DNA from: an uncultured Bacteroidales bacterium
GTDB taxonomy: Bacteria; Bacteroidota; Bacteroidia; Bacteroidales; UBA932
DNA: 64,000 nt
Direction: 5' to 3'
NCBI GenBank assembly: GCA_900321655.1
Contig: ONWU01000013.1
Location: 1-64,000, forward strand
The notes under the pieces are model-generated. The model ran no database searches and was not told the DNA's origin. It worked only from the letters and a program-made list of their open reading frames with translations. Position numbers and translations under genes: made by a program. Within the stretch, counting starts at the first letter, position 1; each line of letters begins with the position of its first letter. Shown here in pieces: positions 23,848-33,033 of this stretch.

Positions 23848-25191
23848 ATGAAAACAACTGACATCATGGCACGCCTTCAGGCCAAGTATCCCCTGGAAAA
23901 GGAATACCTGCAGGCCGTACAGGAAGTTCTGGAGTCTATCGAGGATGTGTACAACCAGCATCCGGAGTTTGAAAAGGCCAAGATTGTGGAAAGGCTGGTA
24001 GAGCCGGACCGCATCTTTACTTTCCGCGTAACCTGGATAGACGATAGGGGAGAGGTCCAGACCAATACCGGCTATCGTATTCAGTTCAACAGTGCCATCG
24101 GTCCCTATAAGGGAGGTCTTCGCTTTCACAAAGCCGTAACGCCCTCCATGCTCAAGTTCCTGGGCTTTGAACAGACCTTCAAGAACGCCCTCACCACCCT
24201 CCCGATGGGCGGCGCCAAGGGCGGCAGTGACTTCGACCCCGTGGGCAAGTCCAACGACGAGATCATGCGTTTCTGTCAGGCCTTCATGCTGGAGCTGTGG
24301 AACTGCATCGGCCCGGACCAGGATATCCCTGCCGGTGATGTAGGTGTGGGCGGCCGTGAAATCGGCTACCTCTACGGCATGTACAAGAAGCTGGCCCGTC
24401 AGTACAATACCGGCGTCCTCACCGGCAAGGGCGGCACCTGGGGCGGCAGTATCCTCCGTCCGGAAGCCACCGGTTTCGGCGCCCTTTACTTCACCCAGCA
24501 CCTTCTCCAGAAGGCCGGAAAGGACATCAAGGGCAAGAAAGTGGCCGTTTCCGGCTTCGGTAACGTGGCCTGGGGTGCCTGCATCAAGGCCACCGAGCTG
24601 GGCGCCAGGGTAGTGGCCATCTCCGGCCCGGACGGCGTCTGCCACATCCCCGACGGCATCACCAAGGAAATGATAGACTATATGCTGGTCATGCGTGCTT
24701 CCAACCGCAACAAGGTGGAAGACATGGCCACCAAGTTCCCCGGTAAGGCCCAGTTCACCGCCGGCAAGAAGGCCTGGAGCATTCCCGTGGACATCGCCCT
24801 CCCTTGCGCTTTCCAGAACGAACTCTCCGAGGAAGACGCCAAGGAACTGAAGGCCAATGGCTGCTGGTGCTGCTGCGAGGTCTCCAACATGGGCTGCCAG
24901 CCGGAGGCCATCCACTTCTTCCAGCACAACGGTGTCCTGTTTGCTCCCGGCAAGGCCGTGAATGCCGGTGGTGTGGCCACCAGCGGCCTGGAAATGACCC
25001 AGAACGCAGAGCACATCTCCTGGAGCGGAGAAGAGGTGGACCAGAAGCTCCACTTCATCATGAAGAGCATCCACGAGCAGTGCGTCAAATACGGCACCCA
25101 GCCGGACGGCACCATCGATTACGTGAAGGGCGCCAACATCGCCGGCTTCATGAAGGTGGCCACCGCCATGCTGGAGCAGGGAACCATCTAA
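23848..25191 (+). CDS. gdhA: NADP-type glutamate dehydrogenase
   Basis: 447 residues, the length of the hexameric GDH family. Substrate site GPYKGGLRFHKAVTPSMLKFL with the active-site Lys region LPMGGAKGGSDFDP; coenzyme-binding VAVSGFGNVAWG; and NAGGVATSGLEMTQN near the C-terminus. It interconverts 2-oxoglutarate plus ammonium and glutamate. Single-gene unit with its own promoter and a strong terminator at 25211. Confidence 0.97.
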   Translation: MKTTDIMARLQAKYPLEKEYLQAVQEVLESIEDVYNQHPEFEKAKIVERLVEPDRIFTFRVTWIDDRGEVQTNTGYRIQFNSAIGPYKGGLRFHKAVTPSMLKFLGFEQTFKNALTTLPMGGAKGGSDFDPVGKSNDEIMRFCQAFMLELWNCIGPDQDIPAGDVGVGGREIGYLYGMYKKLARQYNTGVLTGKGGTWGGSILRPEATGFGALYFTQHLLQKAGKDIKGKKVAVSGFGNVAWGACIKATELGARVVAISGPDGVCHIPDGITKEMIDYMLVMRASNRNKVEDMATKFPGKAQFTAGKKAWSIPVDIALPCAFQNELSEEDAKELKANGCWCCCEVSNMGCQPEAIHFFQHNGVLFAPGKAVNAGGVATSGLEMTQNAEHISWSGEEVDQKLHFIMKSIHEQCVKYGTQPDGTIDYVKGANIAGFMKVATAMLEQGTI

Positions 25192-25210
25192 ATTCCCATC
25201 TCATTCACCG

Positions 25211-25241
25211 AAAGCGTCCCATTTGCGTGGGGCGCTTTTTT
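25211..25241 (+). terminator. Terminator of gdhA
   Basis: Arms AAAGCGTCCCA and TGGGGCGCTTT pair over 11 positions (one G-T) around TTTGCG and run into a T tract at 25236-25241. Confidence 0.85.
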
Positions 25242-25276
25242 GTGCAGGAAAATATGGTTATGTGCCAATTAATGAT

Positions 25277-25284
25277 TAAATTTG
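25277..25284 (+). promoter_or_regulatory. -7 box for the M49-like operon
   Basis: TAAATTTG matches TAnnTTTG, 41 bases before the ATG at 25326 and after the gdhA terminator. It would drive the lipoprotein-transporter-porin unit. Confidence 0.55.
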
Positions 25285-25325
25285 CAAGATTTTTAAAGGA
25301 ATAATACCAAATCCAAATCATTATA

Positions 25326-26924
25326 ATGAAAAACCTGAAGATTGCACTGGTTCTCGGCCTTTCCGCCGCAGCCCTCTGGTCCTGCCAGGAAAGCCGTACC
25401 AAGGCGGAACGCCTGTTGGAGAACTATGCTGAGGTAACCCTTCCCGCTCCGGACCTTTCGGGAATTACCGATAACGGAAAAGAGGTTCTGAACCTGTACC
25501 GTTTTGCCGCTGACGAGGCCGATGCCATCTACTGGCAGCAGGTCTTCGGAGACAAGGCTTTTTTCAGCGCCCTTCCCGAGGCGGAGCGTGAGTTCGCTTA
25601 TGTGAACTACGGTCCCTGGGACCGCATTGACGACCAGCCTTTCCTGGAAGGCTTCGGCCCAAAACCCCTGGGTGCCCGTTTCTATCCGGAGGATATGACG
25701 GCCGAAGAATTCGACGCCCTGGAGGATCCGGCCAAGAACAGCCCTTACACCCTGATTGTCCGCCAGGCCGACGGCTCCCTGAAGGTAGTCTGGTATCATG
25801 AGGCCTATTCCTCCCACGTGAACAAGATTGCCCACTATCTCCGGGCTGCCGCCGATATCACCATCAAGGAGAGTGTACGCAGATACCTCCTGGAAAAGGC
25901 CGATGCCCTCCTCTCGGACGACTACGCCGACAGCGAGCGCGCTTGGCTGGAGATGACGGACAGCAAGATGGACCTGGTGATCGGCCCCAACGAAACCATT
26001 GACGACGAGCTGTACGGCAAGAAGACTTCCTATGGCGCCTATGTGCTGCTGAAGAACCTGGAGCGCACCAAGGTGCTGAACCAGATCGGCCACCGTCTTC
26101 CGGAACTGCAGGCCACCCTGCCTGGAGACCCCGCCTACCACGATTTCGTGCCGCTGGAACAGTCCAACATCTTCTCCTGCGACGTCCTCTATTACGGCGG
26201 TTATACCAATGCCGGATACAAGGTGATTGCCATCAACTTCCCGTACGACACCCGTCTGCAGGAAGAAGTGGGCACCCGCACCATCCTGTTTGACAATATC
26301 ATCCGTGAGAAATACAACCGCACCGTTTTCCCTGCCGGCGCCCGTCTGCTGGAGGCGGAAGACTGCGCCCACCTGGATGCCAGCGCCTTCTACTGGGGCA
26401 TTGTCTACCGTGAGGTGGCCAAGGGCATGGGCGTGAAGGAAACGGTGAACGGAAAGGGTTTCGTGATGGATGCCCTGGGCAATGCCGGTCTCACCCTGGA
26501 GAAAGCCAAGTCCAATATCCTGGGTACGCATCTCCTCCTCCAGGAGGTGGGTGCCCACCACGTGGACGCCCTCATCATGAGAAAGGACGTGCTGGCAACC
26601 TTCGTGGCCAACATCATCCGCTCCTGCCGCTTCGGGGATGCCAACGCTACCGGTCGTGCTAACCTGCTGGTATACAACTACTTCATTGAGCAGGGCGCCA
26701 TCGCTCGCCAGGCTTCCGGCCGATACAAGATAGACTACGCCCGCACGGAGCAGGCCATCGAGGACCTGGGTGCCCTCATCCTCAAGATCCAGGCTACCGG
26801 AGACTACGAGGCCGCCAGCAACCTGGAAGAGAAGTACTGCGAGGTGAGCTCCACCATCAAGGCCGATATCGTGAACCTGGAACTGGAGAAGATCCCGGTG
26901 GACATCCGCATTAGTTACGAATAA
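25326..26924 (+). CDS. M49-like (dipeptidyl-peptidase III family) lipoprotein without zinc ligands
   Basis: 532 residues with a lipoprotein signal ending at Cys20 (AALWSC). The body matches the bacterial M49-related family, which, like plant Nudix-M49 proteins, normally has HExxHG(L/I)G and an EEAKAD-type motif. Here the first motif is REVAKGMG (residues 362-369) and the second EKAKSN (392-397). Both His ligands and the second Glu ligand are therefore replaced, by Arg, Lys and Lys. The rest is intact (NGKGFVMDALGNAGL, EVGAHHVDAL). It is probably a non-catalytic relative. It heads an operon with a DASS transporter (15 bases later) and a porin. Confidence 0.75.
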   Translation: MKNLKIALVLGLSAAALWSCQESRTKAERLLENYAEVTLPAPDLSGITDNGKEVLNLYRFAADEADAIYWQQVFGDKAFFSALPEAEREFAYVNYGPWDRIDDQPFLEGFGPKPLGARFYPEDMTAEEFDALEDPAKNSPYTLIVRQADGSLKVVWYHEAYSSHVNKIAHYLRAAADITIKESVRRYLLEKADALLSDDYADSERAWLEMTDSKMDLVIGPNETIDDELYGKKTSYGAYVLLKNLERTKVLNQIGHRLPELQATLPGDPAYHDFVPLEQSNIFSCDVLYYGGYTNAGYKVIAINFPYDTRLQEEVGTRTILFDNIIREKYNRTVFPAGARLLEAEDCAHLDASAFYWGIVYREVAKGMGVKETVNGKGFVMDALGNAGLTLEKAKSNILGTHLLLQEVGAHHVDALIMRKDVLATFVANIIRSCRFGDANATGRANLLVYNYFIEQGAIARQASGRYKIDYARTEQAIEDLGALILKIQATGDYEAASNLEEKYCEVSSTIKADIVNLELEKIPVDIRISYE

Positions 26925-26939
26925 TCAAAAAACAGAATA

Positions 26940-28385
26940 ATGGCTAAGAAATTCAACCTTAAGTATTGGGTGTTCCTGCCGCTTGTGCTCGCTATCACCA
27001 TCTTCCTCTGGGCTGTGCCCGTGTCGTTCTTCGGCATTGAAGCCCTTACGGTCGTGCACCAGAGGGTGATTGCCCTTTTTGTGTTCGCCGCCTTGATGTG
27101 GATCTTCGAGATCATTCCCAACTGGGCCACATCGCTGCTGGTGATTGTGATTGCCCTTCTGACGGTGTCCAACAAGGGAATAGGTTTCTTCTGTGACCCT
27201 CAGTACGGCACCCTGGTCCCTTACTCCCGTATCATGAGCTCCATGGCAGACCCCGTGGTGATGCTGTTCCTGGGCGGTTTCGTGCTGGCTATCATGGCCG
27301 AGAGGTATGGCCTGGACGTCACCATGGCCCGCGCCCTTCTGAAACTCTTCGGCACCAAGCCGGAGATTGTGCTGCTGGGCTTCCTGGTGATGATTGCCAT
27401 CTTCTCGATGTTTATGTCCAACACCGCCACTGCCGCCATGATGCTGGCCCTCCTCACCCCGGTGCTCTCGAAGCTTCCGGCCGATGACAAGGGCAAGATC
27501 GGCCTGGCCCTGTCCATTCCCGTCGCCGCCAACCTCGGCGGTATCGGCACCCCTATCGGCACGCCTCCCAATGCTACCGCCAAGGGCGCCCTGGAGCAGG
27601 CCGGCATAGATGTTTCCTTCGGCGAATGGTGCGTCCATATGATCCCTTACGTGATCATTATGATTGTCATCGCCTGGATCGTGCTGCGCGTGCTGTTCCC
27701 CTTCAAGACCAAGAAACTCGTGCTGGAAATCCCCGAGAGCGACCGCAAGAAAGACTGGAGGCTGTACGTGGTGTGGATCACCTTCGTGGGAACCATCCTT
27801 CTGTGGGCCACGGAGCAGCTCACCCACATCAACTCCAATATCGTTGCCCTTATCCCGCTGGGCGTCTTCACCGCCACGGGTCTTTTCGGCAAGGAAGAAA
27901 TCAAGGAAATCAACTGGACCGTGCTGTGGCTGGTAGCCGGTGGCTTCTGCCTGGGTTACTGCCTGCAGGATACCGGTCTTGCCAAGGTGCTCATCCAGGC
28001 CATCCCGTTCGGCAGCATGTCCGTGGTGGTGGTGCTCATCATCGCCGGCCTGGTGTGCTACTTCCTCAGTAACTTCATCTCCAACTCCGCTACCGCCGCC
28101 CTGCTGATCCCTATCCTGATTGTGGTGGCCAACGGTATGGCAGATCCTGAAGCTGCCAACAACGCCCAGTTCCTGGCCATGGGCGGCACTTCGGCCATGA
28201 TCATCTTCATCGCCGTCTGCGCCTCCATCGCCATGCTGTTCCCCATCTCCACTCCTCCGAACGCCATCGCTTCCTCCACCGGTATGGTGGATACCAGCGA
28301 TATGATGAAGGTGGGTATCGTGATGGGCCTGGTGGGCTTTGTGCTGGGTTACTTCTGGCTTACAAAAATATTCCCGTTTGCATAA
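26940..28385 (+). CDS. DASS/SLC13-type sodium-coupled anion transporter
   Basis: 481 residues, about 11-12 membrane helices. It has both SNT-type motifs of the divalent-anion:Na symporter family, SNTATAAMMLALLTPV and SNSATAALLIPI. The paired helix-tip motifs IGTPIGTPPNATAKG and ISTPPNAIASS are also present. The family imports dicarboxylates, citrate or sulfate with sodium; the substrate cannot be read from the sequence. It lies between an M49-like lipoprotein and a porin whose start overlaps its stop by one base. Confidence 0.9.
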   Translation: MAKKFNLKYWVFLPLVLAITIFLWAVPVSFFGIEALTVVHQRVIALFVFAALMWIFEIIPNWATSLLVIVIALLTVSNKGIGFFCDPQYGTLVPYSRIMSSMADPVVMLFLGGFVLAIMAERYGLDVTMARALLKLFGTKPEIVLLGFLVMIAIFSMFMSNTATAAMMLALLTPVLSKLPADDKGKIGLALSIPVAANLGGIGTPIGTPPNATAKGALEQAGIDVSFGEWCVHMIPYVIIMIVIAWIVLRVLFPFKTKKLVLEIPESDRKKDWRLYVVWITFVGTILLWATEQLTHINSNIVALIPLGVFTATGLFGKEEIKEINWTVLWLVAGGFCLGYCLQDTGLAKVLIQAIPFGSMSVVVVLIIAGLVCYFLSNFISNSATAALLIPILIVVANGMADPEAANNAQFLAMGGTSAMIIFIAVCASIAMLFPISTPPNAIASSTGMVDTSDMMKVGIVMGLVGFVLGYFWLTKIFPFA

Positions 28386-29641
28386 TGAAAAAACTATTCG
28401 TTGTAGCTTTGGCAGCGTTGCTCACCGGCAGCGCTGCCTTTGCGCAGGAAGAGAAGCCTGCGCACTTCAAGCTTTACGGTTTTATCCGTAACTATCTCTC
28501 GGCCGACAGCCGTGCCGTGAGCGCCGGTACCGAAGATCTTTACTTCTATATGCCCAAGGGCCACGACATGAAGGACGGTATAGACCTGAATGACGGCTTT
28601 AACTGGCGCTTTGTTTCCCTCACCACCCGCCTGGGCCTGGATATCTCCGGCTACAAGTGGGGAACGATGGGCATCTCCGGTAAGGTGGAGGCGGATTTCT
28701 ACTACCTCAGCGGTTCCGTTCCCACCCTGCGTCTGCGTCAGGCCTTCATGAAACTGAACTGGGACAACAGCCCGGTGGCCCTCACCATCGGCCAGGCCTG
28801 GCATCCCATGGCGGCCGATATGCCCCATATGAACAACCTGGAGACGGGCGCCCCCTTCAATCCCTTCAACCGCAGCCCTCAGCTGACGGCCGATGTGAAC
28901 CTGGGCAGCGGCTTCTCCCTCACTGCCAGTCTCCTGTACCTGAACCATTACCTTCCCACCGGCCCCGCCGGCAAGAGCAAGGACTATTACAAGTACGGCG
29001 CACCGGAGTTTTACCTGGGCTTTGCCTACAAGAACAGCCATTTCACCGGCAAGTTGGGCGTTGACATGGTAAACATGCGCCCCTACCGTACCCTCGCAGA
29101 CTGGAGGGTGCAGGATGGCAGCGGCAAGCTGGTGGAGGTGAAGAGCCTTCTGACCACCTTCTCTCCCTTCGTGTTCCTGCAGTACACCAATGGTAAGTTC
29201 CAGCTTCGCGCCAAGAGCATCCTGGCCCAGAGCGGAGAGCATCTGAACCTTCTCAGCGGCTACGGTGTGCACTCTTTCAACGACAACGGCACCATCGAGT
29301 ATACTCCCATGCAGGACTGGGCTTCCTTCGTAAGTTTCTCCTACGGCAAGAAGTTCCAGGTGATGGGTATGCTGGGCTACATGAAGCAGCTGGGCACCAC
29401 CAAGGACCTGACGGACAACTCCGTATGGATGAATACATCGGCCGATGTGCACATCCAGCAGGCTTTCCGTGCCACGCCTACCGTGGCCTGGAACCTGGGC
29501 AAGTTCACCGTTTCCCTGGAGTACAACCTCACCGCCGCGGAGTTCGGCAGCGGAGACCGCAACGCCCGCGGTATGTTCACCGGAAACAAGGAGTGGATCC
29601 TGAACCATCGCTTCATCTGTATGACCAAATTCAATTTCTAG
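28385..29641 (+). CDS. Outer-membrane porin-like barrel
   Basis: 418 residues with a signal peptide (about 1-21, ending AFAQ). Alternating beta strands run throughout (FKLYGFIRNYLSADSR, MGISGKVEADFYYLSG, LRLRQAFMKLNWDNSP) to a C-terminal CMTKFNF, the aromatic-terminated strand recognised by the BAM complex. It resembles DcaP-like porins. Overlap with the DASS gene suggests that it supplies the same solute across the outer membrane. A terminator follows. Confidence 0.85.
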   Translation: MKKLFVVALAALLTGSAAFAQEEKPAHFKLYGFIRNYLSADSRAVSAGTEDLYFYMPKGHDMKDGIDLNDGFNWRFVSLTTRLGLDISGYKWGTMGISGKVEADFYYLSGSVPTLRLRQAFMKLNWDNSPVALTIGQAWHPMAADMPHMNNLETGAPFNPFNRSPQLTADVNLGSGFSLTASLLYLNHYLPTGPAGKSKDYYKYGAPEFYLGFAYKNSHFTGKLGVDMVNMRPYRTLADWRVQDGSGKLVEVKSLLTTFSPFVFLQYTNGKFQLRAKSILAQSGEHLNLLSGYGVHSFNDNGTIEYTPMQDWASFVSFSYGKKFQVMGMLGYMKQLGTTKDLTDNSVWMNTSADVHIQQAFRATPTVAWNLGKFTVSLEYNLTAAEFGSGDRNARGMFTGNKEWILNHRFICMTKFNF

Positions 29642-29658
29642 GATAAGTATCCTCCCTG

Positions 29659-29695
29659 AAACCGGAAGCGGCGTTTGGCTGTTTCCGGTTTTTTG
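29659..29695 (+). terminator. Terminator after the porin
   Basis: Nine-pair stem AAACCGGAA/TTCCGGTTT with a 15-base loop and a T run. It closes the operon that begins at 25326. Confidence 0.8.
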
Positions 29696-29697
29696 TT

Positions 29698-29705
29698 TAC
29701 ATTTG
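29698..29705 (+). promoter_or_regulatory. -7 box for the MscS-family gene
   Basis: TACATTTG directly after the terminator, 26 bases before ATG 29732. It rules out the longer reading frame that would start at 29675, upstream of this box. Confidence 0.65.
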
Positions 29706-29731
29706 AAATGGCAAATAAAGTATACCACATA

Positions 29732-32359
29732 ATGAATAAACGCAAACTCCTGAGTCTTGTCGTGGCGTTGTTTACCGTAGCGGTGCCCGCTCTGGCGGTC
29801 TTTACCGGCCTGGATCTGGACGCTACGCTGTCCAACCTGCGGCGGGAATTGTATCACGACTACCGGCAGATAGAGCAGACCTGGCAGCAGCTGGAGGTCA
29901 AGTATGAGCAGCAGCACCGGAGGATGGTGGATGTTGTCAAAAAATGCAACGACCTGTCCCTGATGCTGTATTCCCAGAAGCAGGATTACACCTTCGACAT
30001 CAGCTATGCGCTGGAGAAAGTAAGCAAGGAGTACAAGGACTTCAACAAGAACCGTACGCCCTACGACCGCATCGTGGCCAATCTGGACATCGAGATCAAC
30101 CGCTATGCGCGTCTGATCGAGTCCCTCCGTCGCCTGCCCCCGGAGCTGAGGGAGGTGGAGGTGGTGCCGGACAGCCTGGCCTACCACAATGATTCGCTGG
30201 ATGTGCATCTGCTGCAGAACGAAAGCCTCCTGCAGCAGGAACTGCACGAGCAGGTGGAAGCCGTCCTCAATATGCCGGCGTTCATCCTGAGCGAGGGAGG
30301 TCAGGCAGATCGTGATTCCTGCCTCCTGTATGCCTCCGAGCTCCTGAAACTCTATGCCGAAACGAAAGACCGGGTAATGGCCGACAGCACCCATTACCGC
30401 GAGGCCCGGCTGAGGATGGAGGAATCCTACGAGTATGCCCGGGAGTACTATGACATCCTGCAAAACAAGGTGTTTGTGGAAGGCCAAACTCCCTGGTGGG
30501 TTATTCTCACCCATCCGGCAGAGTATTGGAGGGAGGCCCGCTGGGCGATGGGGGAGAAGTACAGCCTCTCTTTCATCCGGGATCTTTTTGTCAGCGAAGA
30601 GTTAGACTATACCGAGAAGGATATCGCCAGGGACAACCAGCTGGTCAATTCGGCCAAGATTTACTGGCTGCTCCTGTATTTTGTGGCATTCTTTGCCCTC
30701 TGGGGCCTGTCTGCCCTGCTTCTGATGCCGGTCTTCCGCTTTGTCAAGTCCATGCAGAAGGTGGACAAGGACCAGAAACGGTACCTGGCGCTGCTGCTGG
30801 GCTGTGTCCTGTTCCTGATTTTCAGCTATGACACCTCGGATGACGATATGGTCCGGAAGGGGGTGAGCATCCTGCACACCTTCATCGTCCTTCTGATGGC
30901 CATTACCACGGCCCTTATCATCCGGCTTACCCCCGCCCGGCTCAAGCACAGCCACAAGATCTATCTTCCCACCATCTTTACGGCGTTCTTCGTCATCAGC
31001 TGCCGGGTGCTGTTCGTGCCCAACGCCTTCCTGAATTTCTTCTTCCCGCCGCTGATACTGGGAATGACGCTGTGGCAGCTGGCTGCCAACCTCCGCCGGC
31101 GAAAAAAGGCCGACAGGACCGATGTCATCATCGGCTGGGTCTCCTTCGGGGTCACGGCCGTTGCCACGGTCTGCGGCTGGATAGGCTACATTTTCCTGGC
31201 CTTCATCATCCTGGTGTGGTGGTACTTCCAACTGGCCGTTATCCTGGCCATCGCCTCCATCCACTCCCTGATGATGTTGTACAAGCAGAAGAGACTGGAT
31301 GGCAGGATATCGGCCTACAGGGCCAAGATTACCTATGTGACCGGCCCGGCCAAGGAACAGCTGATGTTTGCCGCCACCTGGTTCTACGACCTGGTCCGGG
31401 AAGTGCTCCTGCCGCTGCTGGCACTTGTCTCCATCCCTGCCTGTATATACTGGGCGTTGGATATTTTCGAATTCAACGACCTGTTCCGCACTCTCTTCCA
31501 GGAGCCTTTCATCCAGCAGGGAGAATTCAGGGTTTCCCTCTACAGTGTCCTCTTCCTGACGGGCCTGTTCCTGGTGTTCCGCTATCTGAACAAGGCGCTG
31601 CATACCCTTTGGCAGATGTTCGAGTACCGCCGCTTCCTGCGCAAGCACAACCGCAAGACCATCCGCAACAACGAGATCAATCTCTCGCTGGGCAACAGTC
31701 TTATCGGCGTGTTTGTCTGGTTCGTGTACATAGACCTTTTCATCGTCACGCTGAACATCCCCACCAAGTCGCTGGGACTCATCGCCGGCGGTCTGTCGGC
31801 CGGTATCGGTCTGGCCCTCAAGGATATCCTGAACAACTTTATCTACGGTATCCAGCTGATGGGAGGCCGGTTAAGGGTAGGGGACTGGATAGACTGCGAC
31901 GGAGTCAGGGGCAAGGTGACGGACATCAACTACCAGACCACCCTGGTGGAAACGCTCAACGGAACCCAGGTGGCGTTCCTCAATGCCGCCCTGTTTGCCA
32001 AGAGCTTCACCAACCTCACGCGGAACCACGCCTATGAAATGACCATCGTCAAGGTGGGCGTGGCCTATGGAACAGACTTCCAGCAGCTTCGCGAGGCCCT
32101 GGAGAAAGGGCTGGAGGCGATGAAGACCAAGGACGCCTACGGCAGGGATGTGGTGGAACCCAACTACGGCATCTACATCCGCTTCGACGACTTTGGAGAC
32201 AGCTCCGTGAATGTGGCCGTCAGGCAGTATGTGCTGGTTCCGGAGCAGATCGAGTATGTATACCGCTGCAAGGAGCTCATCTACAAGATCCTGAAGGAGA
32301 ACGACATCACCATCCCGTTCCCGCAGAGAGATGTGCATATGATTGCCGATGAAAAGTAA
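29732..32359 (+). CDS. Large MscS-family mechanosensitive channel
   Basis: 875 residues from ATG 29732. A signal-like helix (about 5-25) precedes a long coiled-coil extracytoplasmic domain (about 30-270). About 10 membrane helices follow, and then the MscS core. The pore-helix region is GLIAGGLSAGIGLALKDILNN; the beta domain contains RVGDWIDCDGVRGKVTDINY and LNGTQVAFLNAALF. The size resembles MscK/YbdG-like channels, which release solutes on hypo-osmotic shock. The next gene is an unrelated membrane protein 21 bases downstream. Confidence 0.92.
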   Translation: MNKRKLLSLVVALFTVAVPALAVFTGLDLDATLSNLRRELYHDYRQIEQTWQQLEVKYEQQHRRMVDVVKKCNDLSLMLYSQKQDYTFDISYALEKVSKEYKDFNKNRTPYDRIVANLDIEINRYARLIESLRRLPPELREVEVVPDSLAYHNDSLDVHLLQNESLLQQELHEQVEAVLNMPAFILSEGGQADRDSCLLYASELLKLYAETKDRVMADSTHYREARLRMEESYEYAREYYDILQNKVFVEGQTPWWVILTHPAEYWREARWAMGEKYSLSFIRDLFVSEELDYTEKDIARDNQLVNSAKIYWLLLYFVAFFALWGLSALLLMPVFRFVKSMQKVDKDQKRYLALLLGCVLFLIFSYDTSDDDMVRKGVSILHTFIVLLMAITTALIIRLTPARLKHSHKIYLPTIFTAFFVISCRVLFVPNAFLNFFFPPLILGMTLWQLAANLRRRKKADRTDVIIGWVSFGVTAVATVCGWIGYIFLAFIILVWWYFQLAVILAIASIHSLMMLYKQKRLDGRISAYRAKITYVTGPAKEQLMFAATWFYDLVREVLLPLLALVSIPACIYWALDIFEFNDLFRTLFQEPFIQQGEFRVSLYSVLFLTGLFLVFRYLNKALHTLWQMFEYRRFLRKHNRKTIRNNEINLSLGNSLIGVFVWFVYIDLFIVTLNIPTKSLGLIAGGLSAGIGLALKDILNNFIYGIQLMGGRLRVGDWIDCDGVRGKVTDINYQTTLVETLNGTQVAFLNAALFAKSFTNLTRNHAYEMTIVKVGVAYGTDFQQLREALEKGLEAMKTKDAYGRDVVEPNYGIYIRFDDFGDSSVNVAVRQYVLVPEQIEYVYRCKELIYKILKENDITIPFPQRDVHMIADEK

Positions 32360-32380
32360 TAACCTCAATTAGTAATAACC

Positions 32381-32938
32381 ATGGAACTTAGGTTTAAAGA
32401 TAAGGGAACCATCTTCAATATAGCCGTCACCATCTTTGCGGCTGTGGTTTCCGTAGCCACCATGCTTTTCGGAGTCCTGCATTTCGGCGTGGAGAATACC
32501 TGGCCGGAACTGGTGCTCAATGTATTCTACATCGCCTGCCTGGTAATGATGTGGATGTACTTTTTCAACTACAGGATCACCACGGATCAGTTTAACTACT
32601 GGTGCTCCGTGTGCGTGGGAATAACGGTTCTGTTGAGGGACATCCTCTTTGCCCCGCCGCTCCCGTTCTATTCCCTCCGCCTGGCCTGTCTCACCCTCTC
32701 GGTGCTGATGCTTATGCTGCTCACTTATTTCTATGCCCGCAAGGACTGGGAAACCTATTCCAAGAGAAACCTCTGGCTTATCTGCATCATCGATATCCTG
32801 ATTGCCACGCTCTATAACATAGACATTTTCCTGGAGCCCGCAGACGAAACCAGCACCTATATGATGGTGGAAATCTGGATCCGGCCCACCATCACGTACG
32901 GCCTCGTGGCCTGCTTTGTGAAGGAAAAGAATCAGTGA
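32381..32938 (+). CDS. Multi-pass membrane protein, unknown
   Basis: 185 residues with about six predicted membrane helices and no charged catalytic motifs. Two Cys lie in the helix NYWCSVCVGITVLLR. It sits between the MscS channel and a strong terminator, so it is probably co-transcribed with the channel. I recognise no family. Confidence 0.75.
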   Translation: MELRFKDKGTIFNIAVTIFAAVVSVATMLFGVLHFGVENTWPELVLNVFYIACLVMMWMYFFNYRITTDQFNYWCSVCVGITVLLRDILFAPPLPFYSLRLACLTLSVLMLMLLTYFYARKDWETYSKRNLWLICIIDILIATLYNIDIFLEPADETSTYMMVEIWIRPTITYGLVACFVKEKNQ

Positions 32939-32965
32939 ACATAAAAGGGCTAACTGCCCAGGTAT

Positions 32966-33000
32966 ACCGGGGCCCGATTTTTGCGGGTCCCGGTTTTTTT
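32966..33000 (+). terminator. Terminator after the channel operon
   Basis: Arms ACCGGGGCCCG and CGGGTCCCGGT pair over 11 positions (one G-T) and run into seven Ts. Confidence 0.88.
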
Positions 33001-33001
33001 G

Positions 33002-33009
33002 TATCTTTG
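33002..33009 (+). promoter_or_regulatory. -7 box for the phosphohexomutase gene
   Basis: TATCTTTG begins just after the terminator T run and lies 25 bases before ATG 33034. A TTTG at 32980-32983 is 18 bases upstream, within the terminator loop. Confidence 0.6.
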
Positions 33010-33033
33010 TGAATTGACTAAAACCGAAAACCC

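Noticed and set aside
29675..29731. Longer N-terminus for the MscS-family channel
   Set aside because: The extension begins before the TACATTTG promoter box at 29698.
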